The notes: a model not told the origin generated them from the letters alone. 64,000 nucleotides of DNA from Panulirus ornatus (GCF_036320965.1 NC_092281.1:10497219-10561218); one strand, 5' to 3'. Shown: positions 26,767-42,870, counted from the stretch's first letter. Translations and numbers: made by a program.

Positions 26767-27049
26767 TCTTACAGTGACGTTACCATGCATATCTTGCAGT
26801 GACGTTACCATGCATATCTTGCAGTGACGTTACCATGCATATCTTGCAGTGAAGTTATCCTGCATATCTTGCAGTGAAGTTATCCTGCATATCTTGCAGT
26901 GAAGTTATCCTGCATATCTTGCAGTGAAGTTATCCTGCATATCTTGCAGTGAAGTTATCCTGCATATCTTGCAGTGAAGTTATCCTGCATATCTTGCAGT
27001 GAAGTTATCCTGCATATCTTGCAGTGAAGTTATCCTGCATATCTTGCAG
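26767..27049. repeat. Minisatellite, 25 bp unit, about 11 copies
   Basis: The unit is ATCTTGCAGTGAAGTTATCC plus TGCAT. The first copies carry GACGTTACCATGCAT, the remaining ones GAAGTTATCCTGCAT and are almost identical, so the array has two homogeneous domains. Confidence 0.94.
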
Positions 27050-28533
27050 CAAGGTGAAGTTACGTGACTTACGTTGCTTATCTTGCAAGTAAGTTCCTCG
27101 CCCGACTTGTGCCAAGTTATCTTGCTTGTCTTGTAAACATTCTCAATGAACAACTCAAAGAGGTTGTGTCCCAAGTCATTTCACCAAATGTTTAACTAAA
27201 CATCAAATTTAACCGGCCTCCCTAAAGCTCTATCATTAAAAAAATATTCCAAAAAAGTTTATTTCACACAAAAGTAGTTGGATTATCTTATATCTAAAGG
27301 TTGAATACCAAGCAGTTAATATTCTGTATTTCATACAGTCAATTACATTTTGCCTGTGTATTGTGGATGCATTAATGATGTTGAGATTAATGAGTTGGGT
27401 TGAGGCGAGTATACGCAATGAGTTATCAAAATATGGTTTTCACAAAGTTTAAAAAACACTACAGCTTAATCACACAGCATAAACCGTAATTTGGTTTTAT
27501 TGTCCAATTCGTTTGCGTAGCTTTTGATGGCTTAGATACGCTAATATTGTGAATAATCAACTGACATTAGGTGATAATTATTTCAAACATCACACAAAAA
27601 TGTTAATCTTATTATTGTCAGCTCCGAAACGTTCGTATCATTAAGACAACTGACGCAAGATTTTGAAATTGGGTCTCGCTACTTCACAGTGGTTCGATCC
27701 TCTCCTGCTTCACGGTTCAGAGTGGCTCAGACCGTGTCTCGAAACCAGTAGCTTCGGTGTGGGTGAACCCGAGACAGTATTGTGTGGGCCAAGTATTTGC
27801 TTCAGTGCATTATCAAACTCGTGGTGAAAACAGATATTGCTAGTGGCTTTATTTGCGACTGATAGTGAGCGTCGGCCCCGGGATAGTGAAACAGACGTGT
27901 TCCTTAATGGTGAGTGTTGGGTCCATGATACTATAGCTGGTACGTGCGCGCTTGCTGACGGTGAGAGAGTTTGTGTACGAGTGAAGGAACTGTGGCGGCT
28001 GATGGGGAGGCCTAGCGAGTGTCATGGAGGGAGGGAGGGAGAGAGATTGTCAGGGAGGGACATGGAGCAAGAGTGGCAGGGAGAGATACATCGAGGACAG
28101 TAGGCCATAGTAAGGGAGGTTAAGGGTGTTGTGATCGTCTCATGAGGGAGGTGTGTGTGTGGGGAGGGAGCCGCCACCTCTGTGTTTACCACCACACATG
28201 TGTTCCACTGGCGAATGGGTTTGTTTGCTTCATTGACGTGATGAGAGCAGAAAACCATTTCTCTTTTTTTATTTTAATCTAGTTTTCATGATTATGTAAA
28301 TTCTAGCATGAAAACACCTTTGAGTGGACATTTGTTTGTTCGACACACACACACACACACACGCACACACACACGCGCACGCGCACAAGTATAGCAACAG
28401 AGAACGGTGGTTGTGAATCACTTCCGCCACCTGTGTTCGAACCAGAGTGATTCGGAACCCGCAACTTTCCCTGTCGAAGCCTAACGACCGCAGTAATGAC
28501 CATGTTAACAACAGTGAGGTCTCGCTCTTGGTC
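27050..28533. other. Non-coding sequence
   Basis: 1.5 kb, AT-rich at first and GC-richer after 27660. A B-box-like GGTTCGATCCT lies at 27701-27711 without a convincing A box. (CA)n at 28345-28365. The 88-residue open frame at 27837-28103 has no domain I recognise. Confidence 0.45.
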
Positions 28534-31959
<3,426 letters not shown>

Positions 31960-32773
31960 CTTTTTTCTCCACAAACCACTCTCCAGGGCTCTCTCACTAA
32001 GCAAACCAATCCGACCTATCATCAAACACATTCTACAGTCCTTCAAAATACTCATCATCTCCTTGTTTTATCACTTCTTGTTACCCCTTCCTCCTTTTGC
32101 CTCCTTCACCGACGTTCCTATTTGTTATCTTCTTTTCCTTACATTATTATCAACCTCCTTCCAGAAACCTCCAAACCTCGCTCACCCCAGTTCTCATTTG
32201 CCCTCTTTTCCAACCCTTGCTCCTACCTCTTGACCTTCTTCCGCTTTCTCTTATACATCCCCAAACTATTTGCAGTTCTTCACTGTATGTACCGCCCAAA
32301 CGCCTCTCTTATATATATTTTTCTTTCACGAACAACTTTATTTCATCTCACTACTCTTTACCTTTTCTAATCTGCCCACCTCCCCACCTCTCGCATGCCA
32401 CACACATCTCTTGCAAATGCCATCACTGCTTTCCTAAATACCTGCCATTCCTCACCCACTCCCTTTGCTTCATTTACACTTACTTCTTGCTATTTTATTC
32501 TCAGTCTCTTCGGGCATTTCTTCACACAAGTCTCACTTCCAAGCTTACTTAGTATTCTCTTCTCATCGACTTTGTTTCCTGTTTTCCGTGAACATCTCCA
32601 AATTACCTGCACAAGATAGTGGTCATACATCCCGCCACACGCCCCTCTCAGCACAGTTACATCCAAAAGTCCTTTTCCTCGACTATCAGTTATTACAAAA
32701 TCCGGTAATATTTGCTGGCTATCTTGTCAACTCATACGTACTTTTGTATGTCCCTCTTTTTAAACCAGGTATC

Positions 32774-32775
<2 letters not shown>
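31960..32775 (-). pseudogene. Decayed non-LTR retrotransposon (LINE), endonuclease-domain fragment
   Basis: Read on the minus strand from 32773, the sequence gives DTWFKKRDIQKYV, then (after a frameshift and a stop) ITDSRGKGLLDVTVLRGACG and DHYLV (about 32610-32624), then EWQVFRKAVMAFARDVCGM (about 32395-32455), and near the end FWKEV followed by NVRKRR. This order matches the C-terminal part of an APE-type endonuclease and the linker before the reverse transcriptase in RTE-like/craniofacial-development-protein-2-like elements. The usual SDH is YDH here. Stops and frameshifts are frequent and no reverse transcriptase follows because the 21 bp satellite starts. The head is cut by a (TA)n tract at 32776. 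Confidence 0.7.
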
Positions 32776-32856
<81 letters not shown>

Positions 32857-32904
32857 TATTTGATGGGGTCATTGTGGAGATGGTTGGATGGTTGGTGGCA
32901 TCTG

Positions 32905-32975
<71 letters not shown>
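32776..32975. repeat. (TA)n and (CT)n microsatellites
   Basis: About 39 TA units (32776-32853) and about 34 CT units (32907-32975). Confidence 0.95.
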
Positions 32976-32977
<2 letters not shown>

Positions 32978-33909
32978 TACAGACAGACACCCAACGCCTC
33001 CATGATTATTTCAACTCACCTTGCCTTGACCCACATTCACCACCTCCTAACACTGTATCCTTAAATGTCACATCTCGACCTCATCCATAGACGATTCCTA
33101 ACTGACCAATTTTACAGATTTTACTCACTGATTAGAAACTGAGACTTAAACGGATTGGGACACAGAGGAGACGAAATGATTGCCACGAGCATAGAAAAGA
33201 TTATTTTGTTTGTAGAATTTAAAAACAGAAACGTTCTTGTGGAAGGATTTGATACAGGGAATAATATTGTTATAAATCCATACAACGATTCCTAATACAG
33301 GTGTAGTTTTAGCCTTAAGAACCCAAGACCTTACTACCACATACAACATACATACATACATACATACGTACAAGTGTGTGTGTGTGTGTGTGTGTGTTTG
33401 TGTGTGCGTGTGTGTGTGTGCCCTCATGCCTCACTCCGAAGCAGCGTTATGTGTGTTAATGTGCAAAGTTAAGATTATACATTACTAACAATGCCATCTC
33501 GTGAGAATTTATAGTTAAAATGGACAGAGTTCCACGAGCAGTCAGAGATAAATGGGATGTGTTATTGTTTTGTGTAGACATACCATGTGATGATGTTTTA
33601 TATAACAATATGATAAGAGATAAGTAGATATTTAATTATTCTGTGTAGAGATTAGATGTGATAATATTCTATGCAGGAATACATGTGAAAATATGATAAC
33701 ATTCTGTATAGAGATTAGAACATGTGATTCTGACCTGCGTATCAGTATGTAAGAGATAAGAAGATAAGATATTGCTCTGTGTAGCCATACATCAATACAT
33801 GCGTTATTGACCTGTGTATCAGCATGTAAGAGATAAGAAGATATTGCTCTGTGTAGCCATACATCAGAGATATGAAGATATCATACTGACTTGTAAAACA
33901 ATACATCAA
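32976..33909. other. Non-coding sequence with (CATA)n/(GT)n
   Basis: (CATA)n at 33344-33366 and interrupted (GT)n at 33374-33420. From 33540 to 33900 several imperfect roughly 70-base repeats contain AAGAGATAAGAAGATA and CTGTGTAGCCATACATCA. No gene. Confidence 0.55.
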
Positions 33910-34962
33910 ACTGTCCAGCAGCACCTCAGGTTTTCAGCTGTCCAGCAGCACTCTCCCAGGCTCAGCTGTCCACCAGCACTCTCCCAGGCTCAGCTGTCCA
34001 CCAGCACTCTCCCAGGCTCAGCTGTCCACCAGCGGCACTCTCCCAGGCTCACCTGTCCACCAGCACTCTCCCAGACTCAGCTGTCCACCAGCGGCACTCT
34101 CCCAGGCTCAGCTGTCCACCACTACTCTCCCAGACTCAGCTGTCCACCAGCACTCTCCCAGGCTCAGCTGTCCACCAGCGGCACTCTCCCAGGCTCACCT
34201 GTCCACCAGCGGCACTCTCCCAGGCTCAGCTGTCCACCAGCACTCTCCCAGGCACAGCTGTCCACCAGCGGCACTCTCCCAGGCTCAGCTGTCTACTAGC
34301 ACTCTCCCAGGCTCAGCTGTCCAGCAGCACTCTCCCAGGCTCAGCTGTCCACCAGCACTCTCCCAGGCTCAGCTGTCCACCAGTACTCTCCCAGGCTCAC
34401 CTGTCCACCAGCAGCACTCTCCCAGGTTCAGCTGTCCACCAGTACTCTCCCAGGCTCAGCTGTCCACCAGCGGCACTCTCCCAGGCTCAGCTGTCCACCA
34501 GCACTCTCCCAGGCTCAGCTGTCCACCAGCACTCTCCCAGGCTCAGCTGTCCAGCAGCACTCTCCCAGGCTCAGCTGTCCACCAGCGGCACTCTCCCAGG
34601 CTCAGCTGTCCACCAGCACTCTCCCAGGCTCAGCTGTCCACCAGCGGCACTCTCCCAGGCTCAGCTGCCCACCAGCACTCTCCCAGGCTCAGCTGTCCAC
34701 CAGTACTCTCCCATGCTCAGCTGTCCACCAGCACTCTCCCAGGCTCACCTGTCCACCGGCACTCTCCCAGACTCAGCTGTCCACCAGCACTCTCCCAGGC
34801 TCAGTTGTCCACCAGCACTCTCCCAGGCTCAGCTGTCCACCAGCGGCACTCTCCCAGGCTCAGCTGTCCACCACCAGTACTCTCCCAGGTTCAGCTGTCC
34901 ACCGGCACTCTCCCAGGCTCAGCTGTCCACCAGCGGCACTCTCCCAGGCTCAGCTGTCCGGC
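33910..34962. repeat. Minisatellite, 28/31 bp unit, about 36 copies
   Basis: The unit contains GCTCAGCTGTCCACCAGCAC plus TCTCCCAG. Two length classes differ by a 3-base insertion (CAGCAC versus CAGCGGCAC). Each copy carries CAGCTG. Ser/Pro/Leu-rich frames spanning it are by-products. Confidence 0.95.
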
Positions 34963-35394
34963 AGCAGCACAGTGCCACATTTCACCACTTGACATCACAG
35001 CAATTATCGTGTTTCAAGTTCTCCAGCTGACCTGCTGGGCCGAGGGTTTACGTCTCCATACCACAGGGTCGGGACGCAGGAATCAAACGTATTGCGAAGA
35101 CGTGATAGACTTCGTGAAGGTTAGACTCTCCCTATCTCGTAGCCACTGCGGGGGGGTCAGGTGTGTTTTCCAGGGTGACCATATGCCGTGGTGTAAGACG
35201 TAAGGTAATTAAGGATTATACAGGTGGGGGAGGTAAGGTGTACTCACCCACCCGCCATCCCCTCAGGTTTGACTCGTCCAAAAAGAAGGAATAGAGAAGG
35301 TGAGGGGGTGGAGATGTGAGGATTTTCCCCTCTGAGGCTCAGCCCTCTGTTCTTGACGCTGCTTCGCTGGCGTTGGCAATGAAGAATATATATA

Positions 35395-35396
<2 letters not shown>
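34963..35396. other. Non-coding sequence
   Basis: No recognisable gene. Confidence 0.5.
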
Positions 35397-35480
<84 letters not shown>

Positions 35481-35486
35481 TATATA
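35397..35486. repeat. (GT)n(TA)n microsatellite
   Basis: A short GT run followed by about 35 TA units to 35475. Confidence 0.94.
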
Positions 35487-35742
35487 CTCGTATCTATTTG
35501 TGTATGTATTAACTTGTGGTAACGTTGGCATGATGTGTTTATGAAGATATCAATATCCTTTTAAAAGAACATGCATGAAGTGAAGGGATCTGGCCAGTTT
35601 GTTGCCATGCAAGAGACACTTCACAACATTGTACATATTTGGTCAGTCTCTCGTGTCCAGCAGCGGTGGTCGGCCCTCTGGTGCCCACGACGACCTGTGA
35701 CAATTGTTGCTCTTAATTACTACACTGACCGACCTGGTCCTG

Positions 35743-36172
35743 AGGATTGGCTGGTGCCTGGCTGGCTCTGGCTGGCTGTGGGTGGCTGGCTCTGGCTGGC
35801 TGTGGGTGGCTGGTGCCTGGATGGCCCCTGGCTGGTGCCTGGCTGGTGTCTGGCTGGCTCTGGCTGGTGTCTGGCTGGCTCTGGCTGGTGTCTGGCTGGC
35901 TCTGGCTGGTGGATGGCTGGCTCCGGCTGGTGGGTGGCTGGTGCCTGGCTGGTCCCTGGATGGTCCCTAGCTGGTCCCTAGCTGGTGCCTGGCTGGCCCC
36001 TGGCTGGTGCCTGGCTGGCCCTGGCTGGCTCTGGCTGGTGCCTGGCTGGACCCTGGATGGCTCTGGCTGGAGCCTGGCCCCTGGCTGGCTCTGGCTAGTG
36101 CCTGGCTGATGCCTGGCTGGACCCTGGCTGGTGCCTGGCTGGACCTGGATGGCTCTGGCTGGTTCTGGTACT
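35743..36172. repeat. (CTGGCTGGTGC)-type irregular repeat
   Basis: About 430 bases of CTGGCTGG, CTGGCTCTGG, TGGTGCCTGG and CCTGGATGG blocks in irregular order. Trp/Gly/Leu-rich frames in all plus frames are by-products. Confidence 0.92.
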
Positions 36173-36378
36173 GTTAATCCTTCATGTCCTCTGGTGTGGC
36201 GGACAGCCTGGTATGAGGTGGTCTTATACCGTCATGTTGTCCAACACAATATCTCGGGTCTGGGTCGCTACGATAGTCAAATTGTAAGTCATGATGGTAA
36301 TGCTGCCAACATCAGGTGTTGTCCCAGCCACAACCATCTTCTCCTGCCAACATCTCTAGTGGGGTTGGGGGTGGGTAA

Positions 36379-36408
36379 GGAGGAGGAGGAGGAGGAGGAG
36401 GAGGAGGT
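36379..36408. repeat. (GAG)n microsatellite
   Basis: About ten GAG units. Confidence 0.9.
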
Positions 36409-36446
36409 AGGAACTTCTGCTGTTTGGCGCGTGTTATATCCTAACC

Positions 36447-36860
36447 AGTGGTGGTCTGTTGCTCTGTTCCACAGTATATTAGTCTGTTCCAAATTACAGT
36501 ATGTTAGTCTGTTTCACAGTGATTTGGTCTGTTTTAGAGTATCTTAGTCTGTTCCACAGTATGTTGGTCTGTGTCACAATACGCTGGTCTGTTTCACGGT
36601 ATGTTGATCCGTGTGACAATATGCTGGTCTGTTCCACAGTATGTTGGGCTGTTCCACAGTATGTTGATCCGTGTTACAATATGCTGGTCTGTTCCACAGT
36701 ATGTTGGGCTGTTCCACAGTATGTTGATCCGTGTTACAATATGCTGGTCTGTTCCACGGTGTGTCAGTCTGTTCCACAGTATGTTGGTCGGGGTGGCAAC
36801 ATGCTGGTGAATTCCACAGTATGTTGATCTATGCCACAGTATGTTGGATCTGTTCCACAG
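36447..36860. repeat. Minisatellite, 20 bp unit, about 20 copies
   Basis: The unit is TGTTCCACAGTATGTTGGTC with variants. A 60-base trimer (TGATCCGTGTTACAATATGC, TGGTCTGTTCCACAGTATGT, TGGGCTGTTCCACAGTATGT) repeats three times in the centre. Each copy has a CCACAG that looks like a 3' splice site, but no exon is evident. Confidence 0.93.
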
Positions 36861-37070
36861 TCTTGCCTACCCCGGGAGAGCAGTGTGGCACAGTGTAATA
36901 ACCCGTAAGTCACGGATAACAACCCCTGACAAAGCACATCAGGTAGTGTTATAAACACCACATGTGTTACTGGCCTTGTGTAGAATTTACTGAAGTTATC
37001 CTTCGGGACGAACCTTCTCGTGTGTTGATCCTCCTCACTCCCACCCACACCCACAGGTCCTGATGTGTCA

Positions 37071-37073
<3 letters not shown>
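36861..37073. other. Non-coding sequence
   Basis: No feature recognised. Confidence 0.5.

Positions 37074-37146
<73 letters not shown>
37074..37146. repeat. (GA)n microsatellite
   Basis: About 36 GA units. Confidence 0.96.
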
Positions 37147-37148
<2 letters not shown>

Positions 37149-38253
37149 CGTTACCATACGAACAACGTCCTCATCACCATTAATTACCATTAGCATAGGT
37201 CAACTACACCATTTACACCAGCTCCCTGCCTATTATGACCTTGGTCGGGGGGGAGTAGATAAACTCCCCAGCCCTATTTACTCTCCCTACCTTCAGGGGA
37301 GGTTTCTCCGCCCAAGCATCTAGGGGTGACCTCCCCAGTCACATATTTATTCTCCCCACCCAAACCGAAAGATCCTCTCCCATCCCAACAGCTTCCCCCC
37401 CAGTATGCACGACAACAGCCTCCCCAGTTCCCCAGAGGTCAAACCCTCCACCTGCCAAACATAGGGTCAAAGGTCACCACTAATTATCATCACCCCAGGT
37501 CACCAATACATCGTACATAAACTTTCGATAACGATTAGTTTAAAGTTATGGTAGGGAAACTATTCTGAGAGAAATTAGTATAGTATTAGTCCAAAATTAT
37601 ATAGTTACCCTTCTAGTGGTTCCATGTTACGTATACATAGACCAACCAAGTTTTATATATATAGGAAGTTTCAAGTTTCGTATGTAACGCGATGTTTCCC
37701 TAACTTAGCAGTTTCTCTGTACTTGTATATTGCACAACTCTACGGTAATATCACGCCACGTTCGATCTACGCGTCTTGAAATAACTCTATAGGAATTGCC
37801 CATCGCGTTTAACGGTTAAACCTCAACCCTCCGTCCACCTCAAGCAAACCCCTCGCTACCAACGTAACCTCCACTACTTCATGAGTTTATCTGAGCACCT
37901 GCCTCACTGTTTCTCTCCTGGAACTGCATCACTGACACTGCTATTCACAGCCTACAATCCTCGCTCAATGCGCTACTCAAATAGTAAGAGACTTACGCTT
38001 GCACCAGTGTCCCGTTTTTCTGTCCATATTTCACATTTTCCTCTCTGGCCTGAGTCTTGATGGCTTGGCATGTTATGGTCCCGGATCCTGCAGACATTCA
38101 TGGCTGTGAAAGTGTCGTATCATAACCAGACTCGTCTGATGGCAGGATAACACTCACTCACGAACTCAGGGAATACGAACGAGGGAGGGATACCACATGT
38201 ATCTGGATGAGGACCATTTTTACGACTAATGGTATAAGTATACATATCTATTG

Positions 38254-38254
<1 letters not shown>
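37147..38254. other. Non-coding sequence
   Basis: C-rich from 37190 to 37520 and AT-rich after that; no gene or repeat family recognised. Confidence 0.5.
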
Positions 38255-38301
<47 letters not shown>

Positions 38302-38397
38302 ACATAGACACAAGTAAAAGACATGGTGCTCATATACAAAGTTTATGAGACAAGGCAACAAAAGAGTAAGCCTCTCCCTCCGTCACACAGAAAGAGT

Positions 38398-38446
<49 letters not shown>
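38255..38446. repeat. (TG)n and (CA)n microsatellites, inverted
   Basis: (TG)n at 38255-38300 and (CA)n at 38400-38446, an inverted pair about 100 bases apart that could pair in single strands. Confidence 0.94.
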
Positions 38447-38451
<5 letters not shown>

Positions 38452-39474
38452 ACTGAGGCATGTAACTGTGTAACTCTTTCACACGTCTCTGACCTCAAGA
38501 TTAACTTCCTATTCTAACTTTTTCTCTTCTGTTTAACAGTTTTACTTTTTAATTTACGATACCATCATTTTTCTCTGGAAATCAGTCTCCAAAAGGCGAA
38601 AAGAAATCTAGAACTGCGAGATTATAGATTACGAATAATCTGCCTATCTTTTTATCTGAATCCATTTCCCGTGACCTCTAGCCTTATCTGCTTGACCAAT
38701 GACCTCTTCATCCTCTAGTATTCGAACTTTTCACTTGACCTTTTCAACACATCCTCCATCACCACATTTCTAAATGACGTCTGTCCCTTACCTTCTCCAT
38801 CTACCTACCTGATCTGACTGGTCCATAACCCATCACACTTGACCTTCAGTGATCGTCCATCACCTTTGACCTGGACTGCCTCGGTCATCTCTCCTCCGCC
38901 TCGCTGCACAGCAGCACTTCGTCTCCTCAGAAGTGGTTTAACAAACGGTTCTTCTGATCTATTGGGAAATTTCACGCTAGGCTGAGGCGGTAAATTGTAT
39001 TCTTTTCCTTCCCTCTTGTAAATCCCACTGGCTGTGTTCCGATCTCCTGCAGATAAATCCAAGAGAATCAGATCCCTGATTTTTATATGAGATCTGAAAT
39101 CCATCAGACCCTCAGAGGTCTATTGTTTATATTCTTTTCGAAGAGTTTGCGAGCGCACAACGTTCCATAAATGAGGCTGGAGAGAGATGACGAATATCTA
39201 TGGTCAATATCTGTAACGAAGAGGAAGATTTACTCGCCCACCATAATGTATAAGATTTTTGCCAAGAAGCAGAAATATTCATCTAACTGTCGGAGTTGCT
39301 GAAATTCGGATCCCCCACTTGTCAGTTGTTAACACATTCCATTTATCCCCTGAATATATACATGCAATGATAAAGTCATCATATTGCTTTTTGGGATTGT
39401 ATTAATGGACAACAGATTTTCTTGTGTAGTCGATCGCATGAACATATGTATATGTATATTTGAATGTATATTTG

Positions 39475-39476
<2 letters not shown>
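38447..39476. other. Non-coding sequence
   Basis: No recognisable gene; the minus-strand open frame 38805-39104 shows no known domain. Confidence 0.45.
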
Positions 39477-39534
<58 letters not shown>

Positions 39535-39553
39535 TACATGTATTAATGCATCT

Positions 39554-39627
<74 letters not shown>
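39477..39627. repeat. Two (TA)n microsatellites
   Basis: (TA)n at 39477-39530 and 39558-39627 separated by a 27-base spacer (GATACATGTATTAATGCATC core). Confidence 0.95.
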
Positions 39628-39631
<4 letters not shown>

Positions 39632-41386
39632 GTATCACTATGTATGTATATCTGTCCATATACATAGAAGTAAATATCAAAAGTTATCATAAGTTTGTCA
39701 TAAAGTTACGATCAAGTTGAAAAGCGATCGTTATGAAACAGTGCCTTGGTTGCTGTGGGCAGGTTGAAGGTTGATGTGTACATGACAACTGATGGAATCT
39801 ATTTCACCTGATCCCATGCGTGGGGATTAGGCTATCTGGTTGTCACACGGATGGTCAGGGTTCGATTCTTAGGGTGTCTAGAGGTAAATAGTTTACATCA
39901 CCAATGTAGCAAGGCTTGTGTCCAGCACAGATTCAGCCATCTTTGTGAGTGAGTAACGAAGTCAGGTATCTCAAAACCTTGTCCTTTTTTCTCTTTATTT
40001 TTCCCTCTACTAAGCTGTTATCTTTCTCAGTTCTCCTCTTCCTCATTGCCATTCGTTATATTCTGTCTGACATTTGTATAATGTTTTATTTTCTGTTCTC
40101 ATTTGTTTGTGTCCCGCCCAGACAGACCTACCTAAAGTTCTCCTCTTCTTCACTTCACTTCGTCCGCTGCTCCTTCCGTCCCCCTTCATGATTCCATTCC
40201 CTCTACCACTCCCTACATGGTCGTTTCTCCCTTGCCATACGTAACTTGCCACACCTACCCTGTCACACCTCCTCTGCCACACCTCCCCCGGCACTTCTCC
40301 CCTGACACACCTCCCCTGCCACTCCTCACACCGCCACTCCTCCCCTGCCACTCCTTCCCTGCCACATCTCCCCTGCCACCATCGCCCCGGCTCATCACTC
40401 TGCAGTGGAGCCCGAGGGACAGAGGCATAACACTCCACCGTATTGGTTGTCGACGCTGGGATGTGGGGGCGAGAGCTTGGACGGCTCCACCACAAGAAAT
40501 GTTCACAAAATGAGTCCAACTTCATCACAACTATAGTCCAAGTGTTCACAATAATACGTAACCAAACCAGAGATCATAAACCCTTGATAGTGGACGTGAT
40601 ATGTGAACGACTCGACTGTATACTGATGTACAAAAGCCGAATTTTCTTGCAGTTTTGATCATCAAAGTTGTAGTGAAGAGAATTGTTGGATCGCCTTGTG
40701 AGGTATTTCTTGTTAGATATTTAGCTTCATTGTCCTTTCGATCCCTTTATCTGTGCCTTCCCCTGGGACCAGCCAACCCAAGGGCCTTCTTATCTTACTC
40801 TTACACAAAACTGTTCAAACGAATATCTTTATCTTTTTGTGTCGTCTGGTTGGCCCAGACTCTCCCATGTCTTACATCATCTCGATGTTCCCCGCTTGTC
40901 TAAGGAAGATAACAATGACACTCATACCATTGGTCTGTCCTCCATGATATATATATATCCATCCTCGTCATAAAGAACACTCGTGAATATTTCTCTTCGA
41001 ATATCCATTCCCGTAACTCCTGTTGCCTGACGATTCATATGCACTTAAATATTACTGGCTCATGAGCCTTCGTACTTCACTGTCTTTATGTTAATTCTTG
41101 AGTCTACTGGGGTATTATTAGTACTTTGGTCCACAACACTGCTATGGGCTGCCACTGCTGTTTTCTTGTCCATACCAAACTCTATGTATGTTTCTGTGTA
41201 CCGTATCTTCTTCTGCTGTTATCATTATCATCATCATCGTCATCATCATCATCATCATCATCATCCGTCAGTATTTACTGCTTCTGTGTAGCTTTACCCT
41301 GTGGTTGACTCGTCAGGCAAGAGCCTGTACAAACCACAGTTATATATATTCCTTCCAGTATTTTGCACTTGATGCATTAGTCCCCA
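39628..41386. other. Non-coding sequence
   Basis: No gene recognised. A CCCCTGCCAC(A/T)CCTC-type short repeat spans 40250-40390, and (ATC)n lies at 41221-41265. Confidence 0.5.
39820..39880 (+). mobile_element. tRNA-like SINE fragment
   Basis: A-box-like TTAGGCTATCTGG is followed about 19 bases later by B-box-like GGTTCGATTCT (39859-39869). The compressed spacing resembles that at 755-815. No cloverleaf can be folded, so this is at best a decayed SINE head. Confidence 0.35.
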
Positions 41387-41588
41387 CAGGGCTTGTGACG
41401 TGGTTCCAACAGGGTTTATGACGTGGTTCCAACAGGATTTGTGACGTAGTTACTGCAGGGATTGTGACGTAGTGACCGCAGGGTTTGTGACGTAGTTACA
41501 ACAGTCTTTGTGACGTCGTTTCTACAGTCTTTGTGACGTAGTTCATACAGGCTTTGTGACGTAGTCATACAGGCTTCGTGACATAAGC
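41387..41588. repeat. Minisatellite, about 23 bp unit, about 9 copies, TGACGT-bearing
   Basis: The core is TTTGTGACGTAGTTACNACA. Most copies retain TGACGT, the half-site of a cAMP-response element; flanks vary. Confidence 0.9.
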
Positions 41589-42086
41589 CTTGACTCCCGT
41601 TTTCTCCCCTTTCTCATGTCACACAAGGTGACGCGATCCTCAACTACTGTCTTCCTCATCTCTCGTTATATAAACAAAGATCAGCACACTCCTCACGCCT
41701 TTGTACACTTGAGTCATCCACTGATCCACACTTGCTGACTCGACCTCCAGCCTTCCTGTACCACCACCACCACTACTAACACATCCAGCAGGTCTGCCTG
41801 GCCACACCTCCAGTTCCTCTACGGGTCGTCGACCACAGTCCCTCCCTTCCTCTTCCACCAAGAAGGTCTTGTCAGGTTGTATCTATCGACACTAACATCC
41901 AGATGCCAATAACGGTAACGCTTGGTGACATCCACACTACCACTCTCCCTCCGTCTGTCCCTCCTCATAGAATCAGTCATCTCCTTCCCTCTCTCCTCAT
42001 CCACTCTCTCCTGACCTCAATTAGATAAAGGTTGTGTCGTCCACTGGTCCAGCATTTTCGTTTCATTTCGTGAGTCTGACTGGCTG
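41589..42086. other. Non-coding sequence
   Basis: No recognisable gene. Confidence 0.5.
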
Positions 42087-42382
42087 TACGAGGTGCTGAG
42101 GGGAGTGACAGTGGGGGAGTGCGTCCCGTGCGATGTGCTGAGGGAGCAGGCGGCAGAAGGTAGCGCCCCGTGTGTGGTGCTGAGGGGGTAGGTGGCACGG
42201 AGGGATAGCGCCCCGGTGTGGTGCTGAAGGGGTAGGTGGCACGGAGGGGGTAGCGCCCCGTGTGTGGTGCTGAAAGCGGGGGGAAGGCAGGTGACAGCAA
42301 GGCAGCTCGCCCAGTGTGACGTGCTGAGGGGTCGGGGGGAAAGGTGAGTGTGAAGCTGAACCCCGTGTGATGTGCTGAGGGG
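42087..42382. repeat. Imperfect minisatellite, about 45-50 bp unit, 6 copies
   Basis: Each copy contains CCC(C/G)GTGTG(T/A)(G/T)GTGCTGAGGG and a variable G-rich stretch (GGTAGGTGGCACGGAGGG). Confidence 0.85.
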
Positions 42383-42870
42383 AACTGAGACAACACATCA
42401 TAAATCCCTCATGAAAGTCCGTCATTCCTTCTCATCTCTTACCAGTCTTATGTCCATCGGAAAACAGGAAGTTCAGAAGTACTGGAGAGGTCCGTATCGA
42501 GGAGACATAGATGCCAGATCTCTAGTGTTGGTGAAGTCATATGGCAGCAGAAGCAGCAGCAGCAACAGTACCCCTTTCCATAAATCTCCACTAGGAACGC
42601 AAGCCTAGAATACCAGAATGAGTACGAGAGTCCCAGCGACTGAAAAATGATTAGTCCAGGCCGCGGCCGAAGTCTCAAACTCCAGTTCATAACTCCAGCA
42701 TAGTTCAGCAATCCATCAAAACCCCGTTGGAAAGTTTGGTCTAAAATGTCCATGTCCAATCTGGAAGGCCGTTCTGTTACACTTGCTGGCGATATTGGTC
42801 TGAAGCTCAAAGCCATAACGCCGGTCTCAATCGCCGGTTTGGAACGTCAGTGAAGAGTAATCATATGGGT
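42383..42870. other. Non-coding sequence
   Basis: No recognisable gene. A short AGCAGCAGAAGCAGC-type run lies at about 42545-42570. Confidence 0.5.

Noticed and set aside
27690..27725. tRNA gene at the GGTTCGATCCT motif
   Set aside because: No A box, acceptor stem or cloverleaf can be drawn around it.
27837..28103. 88-residue plus-strand open frame in GC-richer DNA
   Set aside because: No domain recognised and the tail is low-complexity GGGAGG sequence.
33814..35203. Ser/Pro/Leu-rich repeat proteins
   Set aside because: By-products of the 28/31 bp minisatellite; frames overlap and switch.
35571..36172. Trp/Gly-rich proteins in all three plus frames
   Set aside because: All three frames are open across the CTGGCTGG repeat, which is not expected of a real gene.
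41221..41265. (ATC)n as a His/Ile-rich coding repeat
   Set aside because: A simple microsatellite, open on more than one frame.
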